DNA from: Eledone cirrhosa
Taxonomy: Eukaryota > Mollusca > Cephalopoda > Octopoda > Eledonidae
DNA length: 64,000 nucleotides
Assembly: GCA_964016885.1 (NCBI GenBank)
Contig: OZ024743.1
Span: 14,637,209 to 14,701,208 of the forward strand
Reading direction: 5' to 3'
Numbering within the stretch: position 1 is the stretch's first letter; each line of letters begins with the position of its first letter. Below the pieces are notes generated by a model. The model was not told the origin of the DNA. It worked only from the letters and a program-made list of their open reading frames with translations, and ran no database searches. Shown one piece after another: positions 32,641 through 44,601 of this stretch. The position numbers and the translations under genes were made by a program.

Positions 32641-33638
32641 CTCCCGAGTATGTACCCACATACACACACACACACACATATATATACCTGTGTCTACAGA
32701 TTGATATATATCTCAGTTTCAGAATATCCCACAAAATATTAACACAAACATTGTTTGTTTATAAATTTAAAATGTGCGAATAATATAGATATATGTATGT
32801 AAGGATTTATATACATTGTCGTTCACACACAAACTCGAACACACAGACGCAAACACATACACACATATATATATATATGTGTGTGCGTATGTTTGTATTT
32901 CGTTTTACCAATTTCTACGGGAAACCCATTTCTATATGCATTAAGAAAATAGAACGTACAAACTATTATTTTGATTTTTTGCCTAACGGCGAAATTTATT
33001 ATTTCGATTTCTATTGAAACTCTGTAAGTTTAACAATCGAGCAAAGGAAACCTATAATATGTATATATTTATACATTTATGTGTGTGTGTGCGTGTGTGT
33101 CTTTTGCTGTATATATGTTCGTATGTGTGGGTGTATAAATACATGCGTCTATACAAAGATAATGATTAATTCCTCCTCTTGTAGTTATACTACTTTACGA
33201 CAATTGTATTCGGATTATAAATTAGAAGCCTTCTTTTTCATTCGATAGATTTGGAAGAGAACGGCAATATAGCTTGATTATGGATACTAACCTGTTCCCA
33301 TGCAAAGTTCAACAGTTATTCCTGCGAGCTTTTCGTGGATTATGAATTATTTACATTCAGACATTCTAACTATGATAAGTGGAATGATTCAGCAAACATC
33401 GAATCTTTTTCTGGTAGTTTAACTTTAATATAGCTGCTGCATTACTCTTTTCGCTTGTGACAACCATCCGCCTAATGAATGCATATTTAAAAAATCAGGA
33501 CACTAAACACTCAATCGCTGGGATACGTTGACAATCAAATGTGATTTCAACAAACTGCTTGAAATTATTTATCTTTGCTTTTCCTGATTCTCTTTAAATT
33601 AAGCTGCATTTGACAAGGCATAGTAAAATTGCAATCAT
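32641..33638. other. AT-rich DNA with short CA/TA tracts
   Basis: Microsatellite-like stretches near 32,655-32,690, 32,850-32,885 and 33,060-33,100. Nothing else recognised. Confidence 0.6.
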
Positions 33639-33647
33639 TACAATAAT

Positions 33648-33698
33648 TGTTTCTACTTTTTGGCACAAGGCCAGCAATTACCCAGTGCATTACTGGTA
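33648..33698 (-). mobile_element. 5'-truncated cephalopod SINE with 9-bp target duplication
   Basis: Only the last 50 bp of the SINE (read on minus: AGTAATGCACTGGGTAATTG...GTTTCTAC side). TACAATAAT occurs at 33,639-33,647 and 33,699-33,707, a direct repeat flanking the fragment as expected of a target-site duplication. Confidence 0.8.
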
Positions 33699-33707
33699 TA
33701 CAATAAT

Positions 33708-35841
33708 GATATACACTACCAATTTTTGATGAATACACAATATTAGCATACAGCACTAGAAAAAAAAAAGAAATAGGAATATAAGTTTCTTTAAAATCCT
33801 TTCAAGCAGTATACATCGAATGTATAGTAGCAAATGTTTTCTTCGTATTGTTGCGAAGAATAGTACGCTGTTTATGATGTGCCTGCGATTTATAAACTTA
33901 TATAATATGATTGTTTTGCTTAATTTCATCATATTCTGAAATAATATGTATAATATTATTCATATATTCATAACATTTCATATGCTTACTGTAGAAACTC
34001 TCTAGAGAAAATTGCATCATGGACTTGATGTACCATTAGTCGTGGTAAATATTGCTGCAAAAGTTTAAACCTTTGTATTTCATATTGTATCCGTCACACA
34101 GGCGTAGTGCTGGGTGATAAACAGCTAAATTATTCAGGAAAAAGATCATGCGTCCATAATATATGGTCCTTCAAAACATACGTAGGCGTTTCGTGATTAA
34201 AACATTTAGAAAATTCTGTTGTACCTTCTATTTTATAAATTCATATCGTGTTAGAAAATGTCTCTCAAACTTTAATTTTCTTAAAGCAGATTTCAAACAT
34301 TAGGGAAAAATCCATCAATGCCTAAACAATTCTACCTTTATATAAAGAATATCAATATCGCCTATATAATTCGGTACCATTGTGAAAACGTAGAAAATAG
34401 ATTCAAATGTGAGTTTCATTTAGTATAATGAGAAGTCACGTTAAAAACGAGGCTATTGTCCAATCACATCGTGAATCTTTTCATTCAACAATTTGCGACC
34501 CATCATTTCTTATATATTCTGAAGTACTCATTGTTATGTGATGAAATATTTTTCAGAATTGAATATTGTAAATATTTCTGAACCTGCATATTGTTGGTCA
34601 GAAGTATTATTCGGCTTATTTCATCTTTCTGTAACGATAACATATTGTATTAGTTTATATATTTATTTTATAATTGAGAGAAAAAGTTAAAGAACGCTTT
34701 CCGTCACGAATTAAACATGGGGTTTGCACACATATATATCCTCTTCCCCTGCATAAGTCTGGGCAAGGTGGTTTTTAGAAGGTCAACTGTCACCCATGTA
34801 CACTATTCGTCCATTTCAACGATGATAACAAAGGAAAATGCAAACGCCGATAGAGCTTGGCGCCAAAGGCGTCGCATCTCATTTCTGCCGTTGAGTGAAC
34901 TAGAGCAGACTGAAATAATGTAGTTCCTTACTGATATTTTAGAAGCTCTACCAAAGCATGCATAAAAAGTGTTAATTAAAATCTTATCGGCCATGTTCAC
35001 CCAATTTCTATTTAATGTATATTTAAGTTTATAACTTAAGTATATATTTAACCTGGTTAATTATGATTTTTACTGGTATTTCTTACCGCGTCAGTAACCA
35101 AGCATTGTTCCACCTACAAAGTCCAACACAGTTTTCTAATGTATTCCATCTCCTATTTAGAAAAGAATAAAGCATGATAAAGTATGATTTATTCTGCAAA
35201 GAATTTTGAACTTGGACATATGACAACACAGAAATGAGGACTAATCATCAGGAAGGAACAATCTGCGTCTTCTACAGACATACTAAATAACGTTATCCGG
35301 GCGTTTTTCAAACATCAGAAATACCGATTTAAAACAAGCGAGGAATAGATATAGTCTATTTGGGGATGAATGATAGGTTTTCGAAAAGGGGAACATTAAG
35401 GTGGTTAAGAGAAATGCTTACAATATTGCAGTGCAATCCTCCGATTAGTTTACATTATGGTAATAGACAGGTGTTATGAACAGTCATTCCACGTAGACCT
35501 GTGCTTAAAAAATGTATCATTACTATATCAGTATTAATAGTGCTGAAATTTAAATTTAATTTTGAGGGTTAGAAGTCATGACTAAGCTTTCATTTTGATA
35601 TAATGGTCACTAAAGAAAACATATACTATTATGCGTATATTCATATATAATGGGTGTTATTTTCATCCATTTTTAACCCTCTAATTTATTGCTTTTACTA
35701 AACAGGAACCATATCCTCCTATAATTTAGGATTAGATAATGTAAGACGAACTTCACGATAGTATTGTCTCAATAGTATATGTATATATAAATATATATAT
35801 ATTACCACTCTTGGTAATATATACAGTATATATAAATACTG
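33708..35841. other. AT-rich DNA, no recognised gene
   Basis: Several short open frames (for example 34,717-34,923) have no recognisable domain, no supporting signals and no homologous text elsewhere in the window. I see nothing in this stretch. Confidence 0.55.

Positions 35842-35932
<91 letters not shown>
35842..35932 (+). repeat. (TA)n microsatellite
   Basis: About 90 bp, almost pure, preceded by a small TACAGTATATA palindrome. It is followed by CA/TA-rich DNA to about 36,055. Confidence 0.97.
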
Positions 35933-35934
<2 letters not shown>

Positions 35935-37970
35935 ATGTATATATTTATATATATACATATAAATATATACATATGTACACACACACACATATATATATGT
36001 ATATATATATATATATTCAATATATGTATATGTGTGAGGGTGTGTGTGTGTGTGTTATTATGAACGCGTATGTAAAACGTTAATGGACACAACAAAGCAA
36101 ATACATTACAATAAAGAAACCATAGTTTAACTATTCGTATTGTAGGTAAAGTATCTTTACGTTTCGTACACTTATCCTGATTTATCGGAATATAGAATGA
36201 GAAATAAAATATGACAAAAATATAGAAAATGAGAAGGTGGAGGTACTGGGTGCATGGATGTATGTATTCATATGTAGTTTGGAAAAACTCGCGAGCACAC
36301 GAAATCGGCTCTCTGCATTTGTTTCATATGATAATGTGAATAATATTGGCACCTCCATTGGATTCTATGGTGACGGTCCAGTTAAACGTTCAATTGAAGA
36401 AGAAACTCTATAGATTAACACGCAAATGGATGAGTATTCCACAGATATATATATACCCTTAAAATAAATCCTGCACAAAATATATTTTAACATATTTGAT
36501 GGTTTGGATATTTGAAAAGTAAAGACATAACAATATTATTTATATAAAAATAGACATATCTATTTACATTCCATCCCATCAACCGTATAATGAATTATTT
36601 CAGCAATATCAGCATGCAATTGTCGTACATCTTTTCATGAGAACATATGCTTATTCGAGATAAAAATCTGCTCTACACTCTTGGTAATATAATGATTAAG
36701 GTAAAGTAAATTTCGACATGCTTGTAAAACACTTCCAGTCTACTATAATATGCGGTAGCCAAATATTATTACCGGCCAACTTAAATATATATCCAGAGTA
36801 AGATGTAATATATTGTTTCATAATATTGTTATATGATATCAAACGAATCTAATTCATTTTCTGAAGAACAATGTTCACATTAAACTTGAGGAGATTCATT
36901 TGATTCGCTATTATAGGAATAGAAACAGATCTGCAATATGTTACCCAATTCCATTGTCTTAGATTTTATGTTTCTTATTTTGTTTGTTTTGATGTAGGCA
37001 AAAGTCTTCAAAACAAATCATAACATGTATTATTGCGATGATTTGATGACTATTGGCAATGGATTGAAGTAACGCATTACATCCCAAACCTCACTTTGAA
37101 TTACAAAGCGCCAGCCTTGGTTTGATTGAAATGGGTCAATGATTTTACAAGTGATATAATCTAAAATTGTTTGGTGTCTGTGTGTAAGATTAGATGTCTT
37201 AATTATAAAACAGAGATACGGATCCCCATCATAAACTTGACATTTCCAGAATGTATCATAACGCTACATTTTAGCTACATCAAATTAGTTAGTTTTTGTT
37301 TATTTTCTGATTATTATTCCAGCAAAATCTGTCATAAAAAATAGCTGTATATTTATAACATAATATATTTTCTTATTTTTATTTAGTATTTTACGGATTC
37401 TTTTGTTTTTATGAAGAGGAATCTGTAACAAAATTATAAATGGCAAAATGAATTATATATCTAAAAATATATAATGACTTTTGTCATATTATTATGTCTA
37501 TTGTAATCAGATAGAAATGGAAAAGAATAATTGGAGTTATTGGCCTTTCATTTCGAGATTTATTAAAACTGCTTTGCTTCATTTGATTGTTCGTGATTCT
37601 AAAAACACAATTTTGGAGTTTCATTTATCCTGTAGTATCCCCTGATGCCTCCAAAACTGAATTCCTATTTCAATGTTCAGCTCATAATTTTTCTTCTCCA
37701 TAGCAAACATTCATGATATTTCCAAACTATTTTGAAATCTGGTATTTGAACAATAATGTGAACGATACTTTGCTAGCAACAATCAGAGCTCAATTGAAGG
37801 AGCAGTACATATATAACCGGGAATCAGTTAACAATTAGAAACAAGATGTTCATGCAACTGGGCTACAGTAAAGTCTGGGTAATGAGGAGTTTGCACCAAT
37901 ACCAAAATATTACTTGAAGTGCGAATGAGATTGTGAAACAGTATGTAACATTCAATCATATTATTTTTTG
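35933..37970. other. AT-rich DNA, no recognised gene
   Basis: No repeats of note beyond simple TA/CA sequence at the left edge. No coding sequence that I recognise. Confidence 0.55.
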
Positions 37971-37980
37971 AATTCACAGT

Positions 37981-38171
37981 GGATTGGCAGTATCGGTAGA
38001 GGGTCGGACGCCATGCTTTGACGCATAGATTTACGGCTCTTGCCATTTTCAGTTCAAATCCCGCCGAGGTCAACTTTGCCTTTTATCCTTACGGGGTCGA
38101 TAAAATAAAGTACCAGTAATGCACTGCGTAATTGCTGGGCTTGTGCCACAAGTAGAAACAATTATTTTTTT
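37981..38171 (+). mobile_element. Full-length cephalopod SINE with 10-bp target duplication
   Basis: GGATTGGCAGTATCGGTAG head with an A-box-like part, B-box-like GTTCAAATCCC, CTTTTATCCTTACGGGG body, GATAAAATAAAGTACCAG and the GTAGAAACAATTA tail. AATTCACAGT is present at 37,971-37,980 and 38,172-38,181. This is a clean retrotransposition signature outside any (TAA)n tract and strong evidence for a cephalopod source. Confidence 0.92.
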
Positions 38172-38181
38172 AATTCACAGT

Positions 38182-39758
38182 TGCAATAGAGCATAGTGTT
38201 TTTTGGAATGATGAAGTGTGCTTAGAGAATAATAAAATGATTTAGGATAAAGCTCGATATTGAATCATAAGGAAATATTCAAACATATTAGTAGTCTATA
38301 TTTAATCAGTTGTATTAATTGTGTTTTGTATTCGGGTTTTATAGAATAAGATATGTATTATGTGTGGAAATGGTTCTATTTGAGTTGAGAGATTTAATCG
38401 ATGGTATCTTGCGAAGTATGTAGGCTTCTCCAAGCAGGAAATTTAATACACAATGTAAACGTGTTATAAATCATGGTAAGTCATCTATTTTTCCTAATAT
38501 TGGTTTTCATTATGGTATCCTGATCATAATAGACAATATTCTTAGATTTTGCCTTTCATTTTGTATATTTTATATTCAACATCCTTGAAGTTGGAAAGTG
38601 TATCCAGTAATTTTATTGCAATTGTTTAGTGAAAGGAGGTGGAGATGTGTGTGTGAGTGTGTGTGTTTCTGTCCTTTATCCTTATGCCTGCACGATCTTC
38701 TCTGCTACAGTTTAGACAAGAATGTCTCAGCTGATTGCAGCTATGTTGTCATATTCCGTCTCTGGTGCATGTTTATAACACTTTGTATCGGTTTTCACGT
38801 CGATGGTTTCACTTACTACACAATAGATATAATTTCCATCGTGATGATGTATTCAACCGTAACATGCTGCTGTTACCAAACTATGCATTTAGAGTTTGGA
38901 TCTGTTATCCTTATTTCATCCTTATATTTGTTTGTGGCTAAGCTTTATATTTGTGCTGCCATAATCAATACTTCAGTTTCTGCTTCTAGTACATAAATAC
39001 AGAACAATTGTTGTTAATGTATATTACTCTAGCCTCATGTGCCAGAACGGGGTTTCCTTGTTATCAAGGTAGCTATGCTTTCTCTCTATTTGCTTTGGCG
39101 TCGTGTGTTTCTGTACGGTGTCTGCATGATTCGATCTTTCTGTTTAATTTTCCACATCCCTTATTACGGTTCATGACAAGCTTGATTAAACATATTACCT
39201 CATTTCTAACACTTAATTCAGTTCTTGATATATGTAGAAATTGTGTGTTGTGTTTTTTCCTAGTTTTCCCTTTAATTCCCATGTGTTGCATGTTAAATAT
39301 TTTCTCTATTCCTGGATATCTGGATGGATGATTTCATCTACTTCTCTAAGAGCAACGTCTATGACGCAATTAATTTTTTTTGTGTTGGTTAAAGTACCCA
39401 TTGATAGAATGTCTTTGTCAAATTTGTCTCATCACATACATATACGTTGGCACTGACGAGACAATGTGAACATATTAGGATCTTTAGTTCAGTGTTTTTC
39501 CCGGTAAATATTCTAAGGTACATATACAGGACAGGGTTTAAATATTATCCTCAGCATCTGGGCCTCATGGAGATTTTATTCATGAAATATTTTGGTCATG
39601 TCAGCGAATCGCAGATCATTAAGAGAGATACCGCTTCCACATAGAAAATAATAATTTTTATTGGTATAAATTTGGTTTAAATAATGTACTGTTTATTTTC
39701 CAGAACTACAGGAATTTCCTTCTTAATGTAGTAGGTGTGTTTATCATTGAGTTTTCTG
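38182..39758. other. DNA with some longer open frames, no recognised gene
   Basis: Plus-strand frames at 38,598-38,996 and 39,008-39,331 are Cys/Phe/Ile/Leu-rich and carry no domain I recognise. Such composition is common in T-rich non-coding DNA or in the antisense of a decayed gene. I would not annotate a protein here. Confidence 0.5.
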
Positions 39759-39773
39759 AATATTATTAATATT

Positions 39774-40314
39774 GCGCTTTGAGTCTCAGTCATTGATGTT
39801 ATTCAAATGGAAAGTTTGATGGAATGAATATCAAGCCGCTTGATATTCATTCCAACAAACTTTCCATTTATCGGAGGGTCATTGCTGTTCCCAGCAGGCA
39901 TGTTGTTTGAAGTATTCCAAAAAACGGGGCTGGACTAATCTTCTTTAACCATCCTTGGAAACTCCTTGAGATAGTACCTTGTTCTCCTATGACAATCGGG
40001 ATGAACTTGATCTCTTGACACTCCCAAATCCTTTTTCACTGCCACTTTAATTCCTGGTATCGGTTAATTTCTCCTTCTCCGTTTCTTACATTCTCGAGTG
40101 AAATGGACAGGCTACATCTACAATCAGGCACGATCATTTTTCCTTGTCAAAAACCACCAGATCAGGCCTTTTGTGTTCTGTATCCTAAAATTGCCGTCTG
40201 TATCCTAAAATTCCATAGCACCTTCACTTGATCATTTTCTATCACCGACTGTGGTTTATGCTCATACTACTTCTCAGAATGTGGTAAATTGTTTAGTTTG
40301 CATAAATGCCAGTG
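39774..40314 (-). mobile_element. R4/Dong-like family alpha, fragment H1 with an inverted 3' part
   Basis: Minus-strand 3' fragment starting at the CACTGGCAT point after the CCHC, next to (TAA)n on its sense strand, and decayed through the endonuclease. The segment around the stop codon is replaced by an inverted copy of the 3' UTR (palindrome 39,805-39,869). A duplicated stretch also occurs near 40,185-40,215. Confidence 0.8.
39805..39869. repeat. 65-bp near-perfect palindrome inside H1
   Basis: Arms of 32 bp (39,805-39,836 and 39,838-39,869) with a one-base centre and two mismatches. The left arm is the normal 3' UTR sequence; the right arm is its inverted copy replacing about 30 bp seen in H2. 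Confidence 0.92.
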
Positions 40315-40326
40315 TTATTATTATTG
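40315..40326 (+). repeat. Short (TTA)n between H1 and H2
   Basis: Four units. The minus (element sense) strand spells TAA, as in the left cluster. Confidence 0.85.
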
Positions 40327-41711
40327 TTCTGTGAGTCTCAGTCATTCATGTTATTTAACTAGAAAGTTTGTTGAAATGAATATCAAGCCACTACCTGTAG
40401 CCTCAGATATTCAGGACGTATCGGAGGGTTCTTGCTGTTCTGAGCAAGCATGCCTTTTGAAGTGTTCCAAAAAGCGGGGCGGGACCAATTTTCTTTAACC
40501 ATCCTTGGAAAATCTTCGAGATAGTACCTAGTGCGCCTATCACAATCGGGACCACTTTGACTTCATGGCAATTCCAAATCCTTTTACCTCCCACTTTAAG
40601 TCCTGGTATCGGTTAATTTTCTCCCTCTTCTTCTGTTGCACTCTTGTGTCGAATGGGAAGGCTACATTCACTATCAGGCACGATTTTCTTCCTTGTCCAA
40701 AATCACCAGGTCAGGTCTATTGTGTTCCAGGTTCTTGTCCGTCTGTATCCTAAAATCCAACAGCACCTTCACCTGATAGTTTTCTATCACCGACTCTGGT
40801 TTATGCTCATATCACTTCTCAGAATGTGGTAAATTGTTTACTTTGCATAGGTGCCAGTGGATCACGCTGCCCATCATGTCTCCAGCCTTTATAGTGAGTC
40901 TGGCCTAGGTGTTTACATTCGGATACAATGTGAGCCACAGTCTCCTCTCTCTCTCCACAGATCCTACACAGTGGGCTAGCCTCCTCCTTGTAAATATGGT
41001 GTTTCACCCACTTCGTTTTGAGGGCCTGCTCTTGCGCAGCCATTAGCATTCCTTCTGTAAACTTTTTAAGATTTCCTCTTTTTAACCAGTTCCATGTCTG
41101 TGGATCTCTGAATTCAGTTTTCTCAAAGAAGGTAATATGAAGGGATTTTTTATGAAGGTTGCTCTTTGTCCTTGTTGTTATTTCCTCCTTGGACATCCCC
41201 TGGTCTATTGTCCTCTCCTTCAGTACAATTCTGAGCATTGGCTCCATACTGTCAGTCAGGTATGTGTGTAGTTTGTTTTTCTCCATCTGAACACAGTCCT
41301 CTATGCTGATAAGTACTCTTCCACCTTTAGATCCCCGTAAGTAGAGTCTCTCGTCATCACTCCTCTTGTAGAACATGTTGTAGATAGTCAATAGCTTACT
41401 AGTCTTCCTATCCATATTTATTTGTTCAGCAACATTCCATCTCAGAATTCCCGCACTGTACCTAATAATAGACACAGCTCGGGAATTTACTGCACTTATG
41501 GCATTCCTACTGTTCAGATGTGATTTAATAGGCTCCTTATTCTCCGAATGTATTCAAATCTTATCAATTCCGTCATTTTTTTGTTCTTGATGTCATCAGC
41601 CTCCAGAACACCTAAATATTTTTATCCATCTTCAGTGTCAGTTCCCTTTATCATATCACCTGTTGGTACCTCACACCACTTCTCAGAATGTGGTAAATCT
41701 CTAGTTAGCAT
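40327..41711 (-). mobile_element. R4/Dong-like family alpha, fragment H2 (pseudogene, scrambled 5' end)
   Basis: Minus-strand copy covering the end of the RT, CCHC (CRICGEREETVAHIVSEC, around 40,920-40,975) and a decayed endonuclease. A 218-codon frame at 40,819-41,475 begins MSIIRYSAGILRWNVAEQ. At its 5' end a piece that belongs downstream of the CCHC (41,672-41,711) is joined ahead of sequence from the end of the RT, so the order is not colinear with copy B. Confidence 0.8.
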
Positions 41712-41731
41712 AGATGCCAGTGTTATTGATA

Positions 41732-44433
41732 TTATTATAGTTGTATTTATCTTGCTTCATATTCATACGAGTTATCACCAAGTCAAACCATTGACCTCAA
41801 GAGACAACAAGGTCAGCCATGTTCAAGAAAGAACATACATACACGCACATGCATCATTAAGTGTTTAGACTTGTGATGTAATTATATTGACAGAATCTTC
41901 CTTAGTATATGATGGGCAGTTCCCATTAGTACTATCTTTTGAATTTCTCCTATACGCGGGTTTCCTGGGATTTGCGATACATAATCATTAGACCCCTTAG
42001 GTATCATTCCTAGAGCGCCTAGAACCACTGATATAGTTCTGGTTCTCAATATCCACATTATTCCAATTTCTATCTCCAGGTCCTTATACTTGCTCAATTT
42101 TTCAAATGTTTTTATAAATATATTCTTGTCTATTGGAACGGACATATCAATTAGCAGGCATACTCTCTTTTTAAAGTCCTTCAGTATTATATCAGGTCGA
42201 TTTGCATCTATTTTTAGGTCGGTTTGGATGCTAAAGTTCCACAAGATTGTGATGTGATCTTTTTCCTGTATGGGAGGTGGTTGATGCTCCCACCAATTCT
42301 TTTGATGGGGCAGGTCAAAATGCTTACAACATTGTCCAATGTATGTATTGTACAGCTTTGTCATGCATGTTTAGGTATTCGGTTGGTGCTATAGGGCTGC
42401 ACATTGTTTAAATTATATAATCAATGGTCTGTGGTTGTTTTTTACATAGACGGCATAATGGGCTGCATCCATTTTTTATTATGCTGGCTTGATTATTCTT
42501 TTGTTGGTAGACACTGCTCTTGTGCTGATATAATTAGTCCTTCTGTCTCCGATTTCAGTCGAGAGGATGCCAATCACTGATGGGGTAAAGTTTTGTCAAC
42601 ATCAGGATTGTTAACTCTTTCTGGGTATTTTCCATACAGAGGCTTTTCTTGCCATTTCTTAGTCAGTTTCTGTAGCAGTTCTTTCTTTGCAGTTACTTTT
42701 ACCTGCTTTGCTTTTTCTGTGTTTTTCATTTGAGCAGTAAATGAAACTTCTGAAATGTGTAGTCCATTACTGTATCTTTGTGCATCTTTTGTAATGGAGT
42801 ATGATCTTTTAATGCTTTCGTGTTTCAAAACGTGTCTGATCATCCAATCATGTGATTCCCTTAGATATGTAGATAATCCAATTGTTGCAGTTTTCAACGC
42901 AATGTCTAACTGGATTAACCCACGTCCTGTTTCGTTCCTAGGGAGATATATTCTATCTATATCTGCCTTAGGGTGATGCATTCTGTGCATGGTTAAGCAT
43001 TTTCTAATTTGAGTATCGAGCCTACGGTTCTCTGTGCTTGACCAGTTGATGACATTGTAACTGTAGGTTACTACATGTACGGCAAGCGTGTATTGGCATC
43101 GATCCTATTCCTTGCATTCAATTCCGTTCTTAAGATTGCTCTTACTGTGCGGTAACATTCCTTCCTTAACCTTTCCCTCATTGTCGAGTGCTTGATTCCG
43201 TCTCCTTCACAAACACCTAGATATTTGTAAGTTTCCTCTTGATCAAGTTCTCTTATATCATTCCCCCGATCAAGATTAATGTCTGAACTTCTCAGCAGCT
43301 TTCCTCTGGTCAACGTTGCTTTAGCGCATTTATCTAGTCCAAACTCCATTTTAATGTCATCACTGAACTGTTCCACAGTGGATAATAACCCTTGTAATTG
43401 TTCATCATTTTTTGCAAATAGTTTCAGGTCATCCATGTAGAACAAGTGATTAATGGTTTTGTCATAGCCTTTATAGCCATGTTCTGTTTCATTGAGCATT
43501 TTACTTAATGGTATAAGTGCGATGCAGAATAAAAGCGGTGATAAAGAGTCACCCTGAAAAGGTCCACAATTAATATTAACTTCTCCAGCTTCCAGTGATT
43601 TTTTTTCACTATTCAAAAGGAGTGTCGTTTTCCATGTCGTCATACTGAATGACAGGAACCTCCTGACAAGGGGAGATATTTTGAAAATCTCTAAACATTT
43701 TTCAATCCAAATGTGTGGCAAACTATCGAATGCTTTTCTATAATCTATCCAAGCAATCGATAGATTTTTGTGTCCATAATGACAATCTTCCAGTATCATT
43801 TTGTTAAGCAAAAGCTAATGTTTACAGCCATATAAGCCTCGTTTACACCCTTTCTGATCATTGGGAAATAGGTCATTTGTTATCAGGTGGTCATATGTAC
43901 ATTCAGTTAGAACTGATGTTAAAATGTTATACATTGTGTTCAAGCAAGTTATCGGTCTGTAATTTTTGGGATTGTTTGTCTCATCATTCTTCGGAAGCTG
44001 GAATGTAATGCCATGATGTTATCTTTTCTGTCTCCTTAACTATTTCATTGTAAAGTTGGGCTAAAAGCTCATGAGACTCTGTGAAGGCATTTATCCCCAA
44101 ATCTGGTATTTTGACTTTCGCTGGGGATTTCCATTTGCTGGTTTTTCTAAGAGCCAAACGCAACTGTTCAACTGTTATATTTTCCTATATTTGTTCCTCA
44201 AGGTGAGCTGTATCTTTCATTTGTCTGTCTGTCCATGGGGCACGTATATTATGAACTTTTTCTTCGGCCCAGATCTTTTCCCAGAATTCTTGCACTTCCT
44301 CCTTGGGTGGTATTGATTTAGCAGATATTGTTGACTTGCCAAGTTTTCTGTAGCAGTTTCTTTGGTTGTTTTTGAATATATTATTGTCCTTATAGAATCT
44401 AGATCGCATTTCAAAGCGCCTTATACGAGCAGC
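41732..44433 (-). mobile_element. R4/Dong-like LINE family beta, copy G0 (5'-truncated)
   Basis: Begins at the GCTGCTCGTATAAGG point of the beta ORF directly beside (TAA)n and ends with the beta 3' UTR. To its right in the array are G1 and G2, and to its left the alpha fragment H2, across a degenerate TTATTGATATTATTA tract. Confidence 0.87.
41882..44433 (-). pseudogene. R4-like polyprotein fragment of G0
   Basis: Homologous to about residues 370-1,216 of G2. The RT retains WIDYRKAFD, GPFQGDSLSPLLF (Pro for Ile) and FYMDDLKLF. Frame breaks occur at about 44,185, 44,060-44,100, 43,815, 43,070, 42,570, 42,470 and 42,370. A base gain near 42,445 damages the CCHC. The RPD endonuclease core (RPDIILKDF) remains, ending at a stop at 41,882. 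Not functional. Confidence 0.83.
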
Positions 44434-44457
44434 TTATTATTATTATTATTATTATTA
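44434..44457 (+). repeat. (TTA)n between beta G0 and G1
   Basis: Eight units; TAA on the element sense strand. Confidence 0.95.
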
Positions 44458-44601
44458 CGGTTGCATTTATCTTGCTTTATGTTCATACGAGTTATCACCA
44501 AGTCCCAACCAGTGACCTCAAGAGACAACAAGGTCAGCCATGTTCAAGAAGATCATACATACTCACACATGCATCTTTAGTGTTTAGACTTGTGATGTAC
44601 T

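Noticed and set aside
35719..36095. Tyr-Ile repeat open frames on both strands (also near 30,293 and 32,089).
   Set aside because: Translations of (TA)n and TA/CA repeats.
37981..38171. A functional tRNA gene.
   Set aside because: B-box-like sequence is present, but no full cloverleaf can be folded. The unit recurs with a SINE body and target duplications.
38598..39331. Plus-strand open frames that look hydrophobic, like membrane proteins.
   Set aside because: T-rich DNA gives Phe/Leu/Ile/Cys-rich text by chance. No known domain, start context or splice support.
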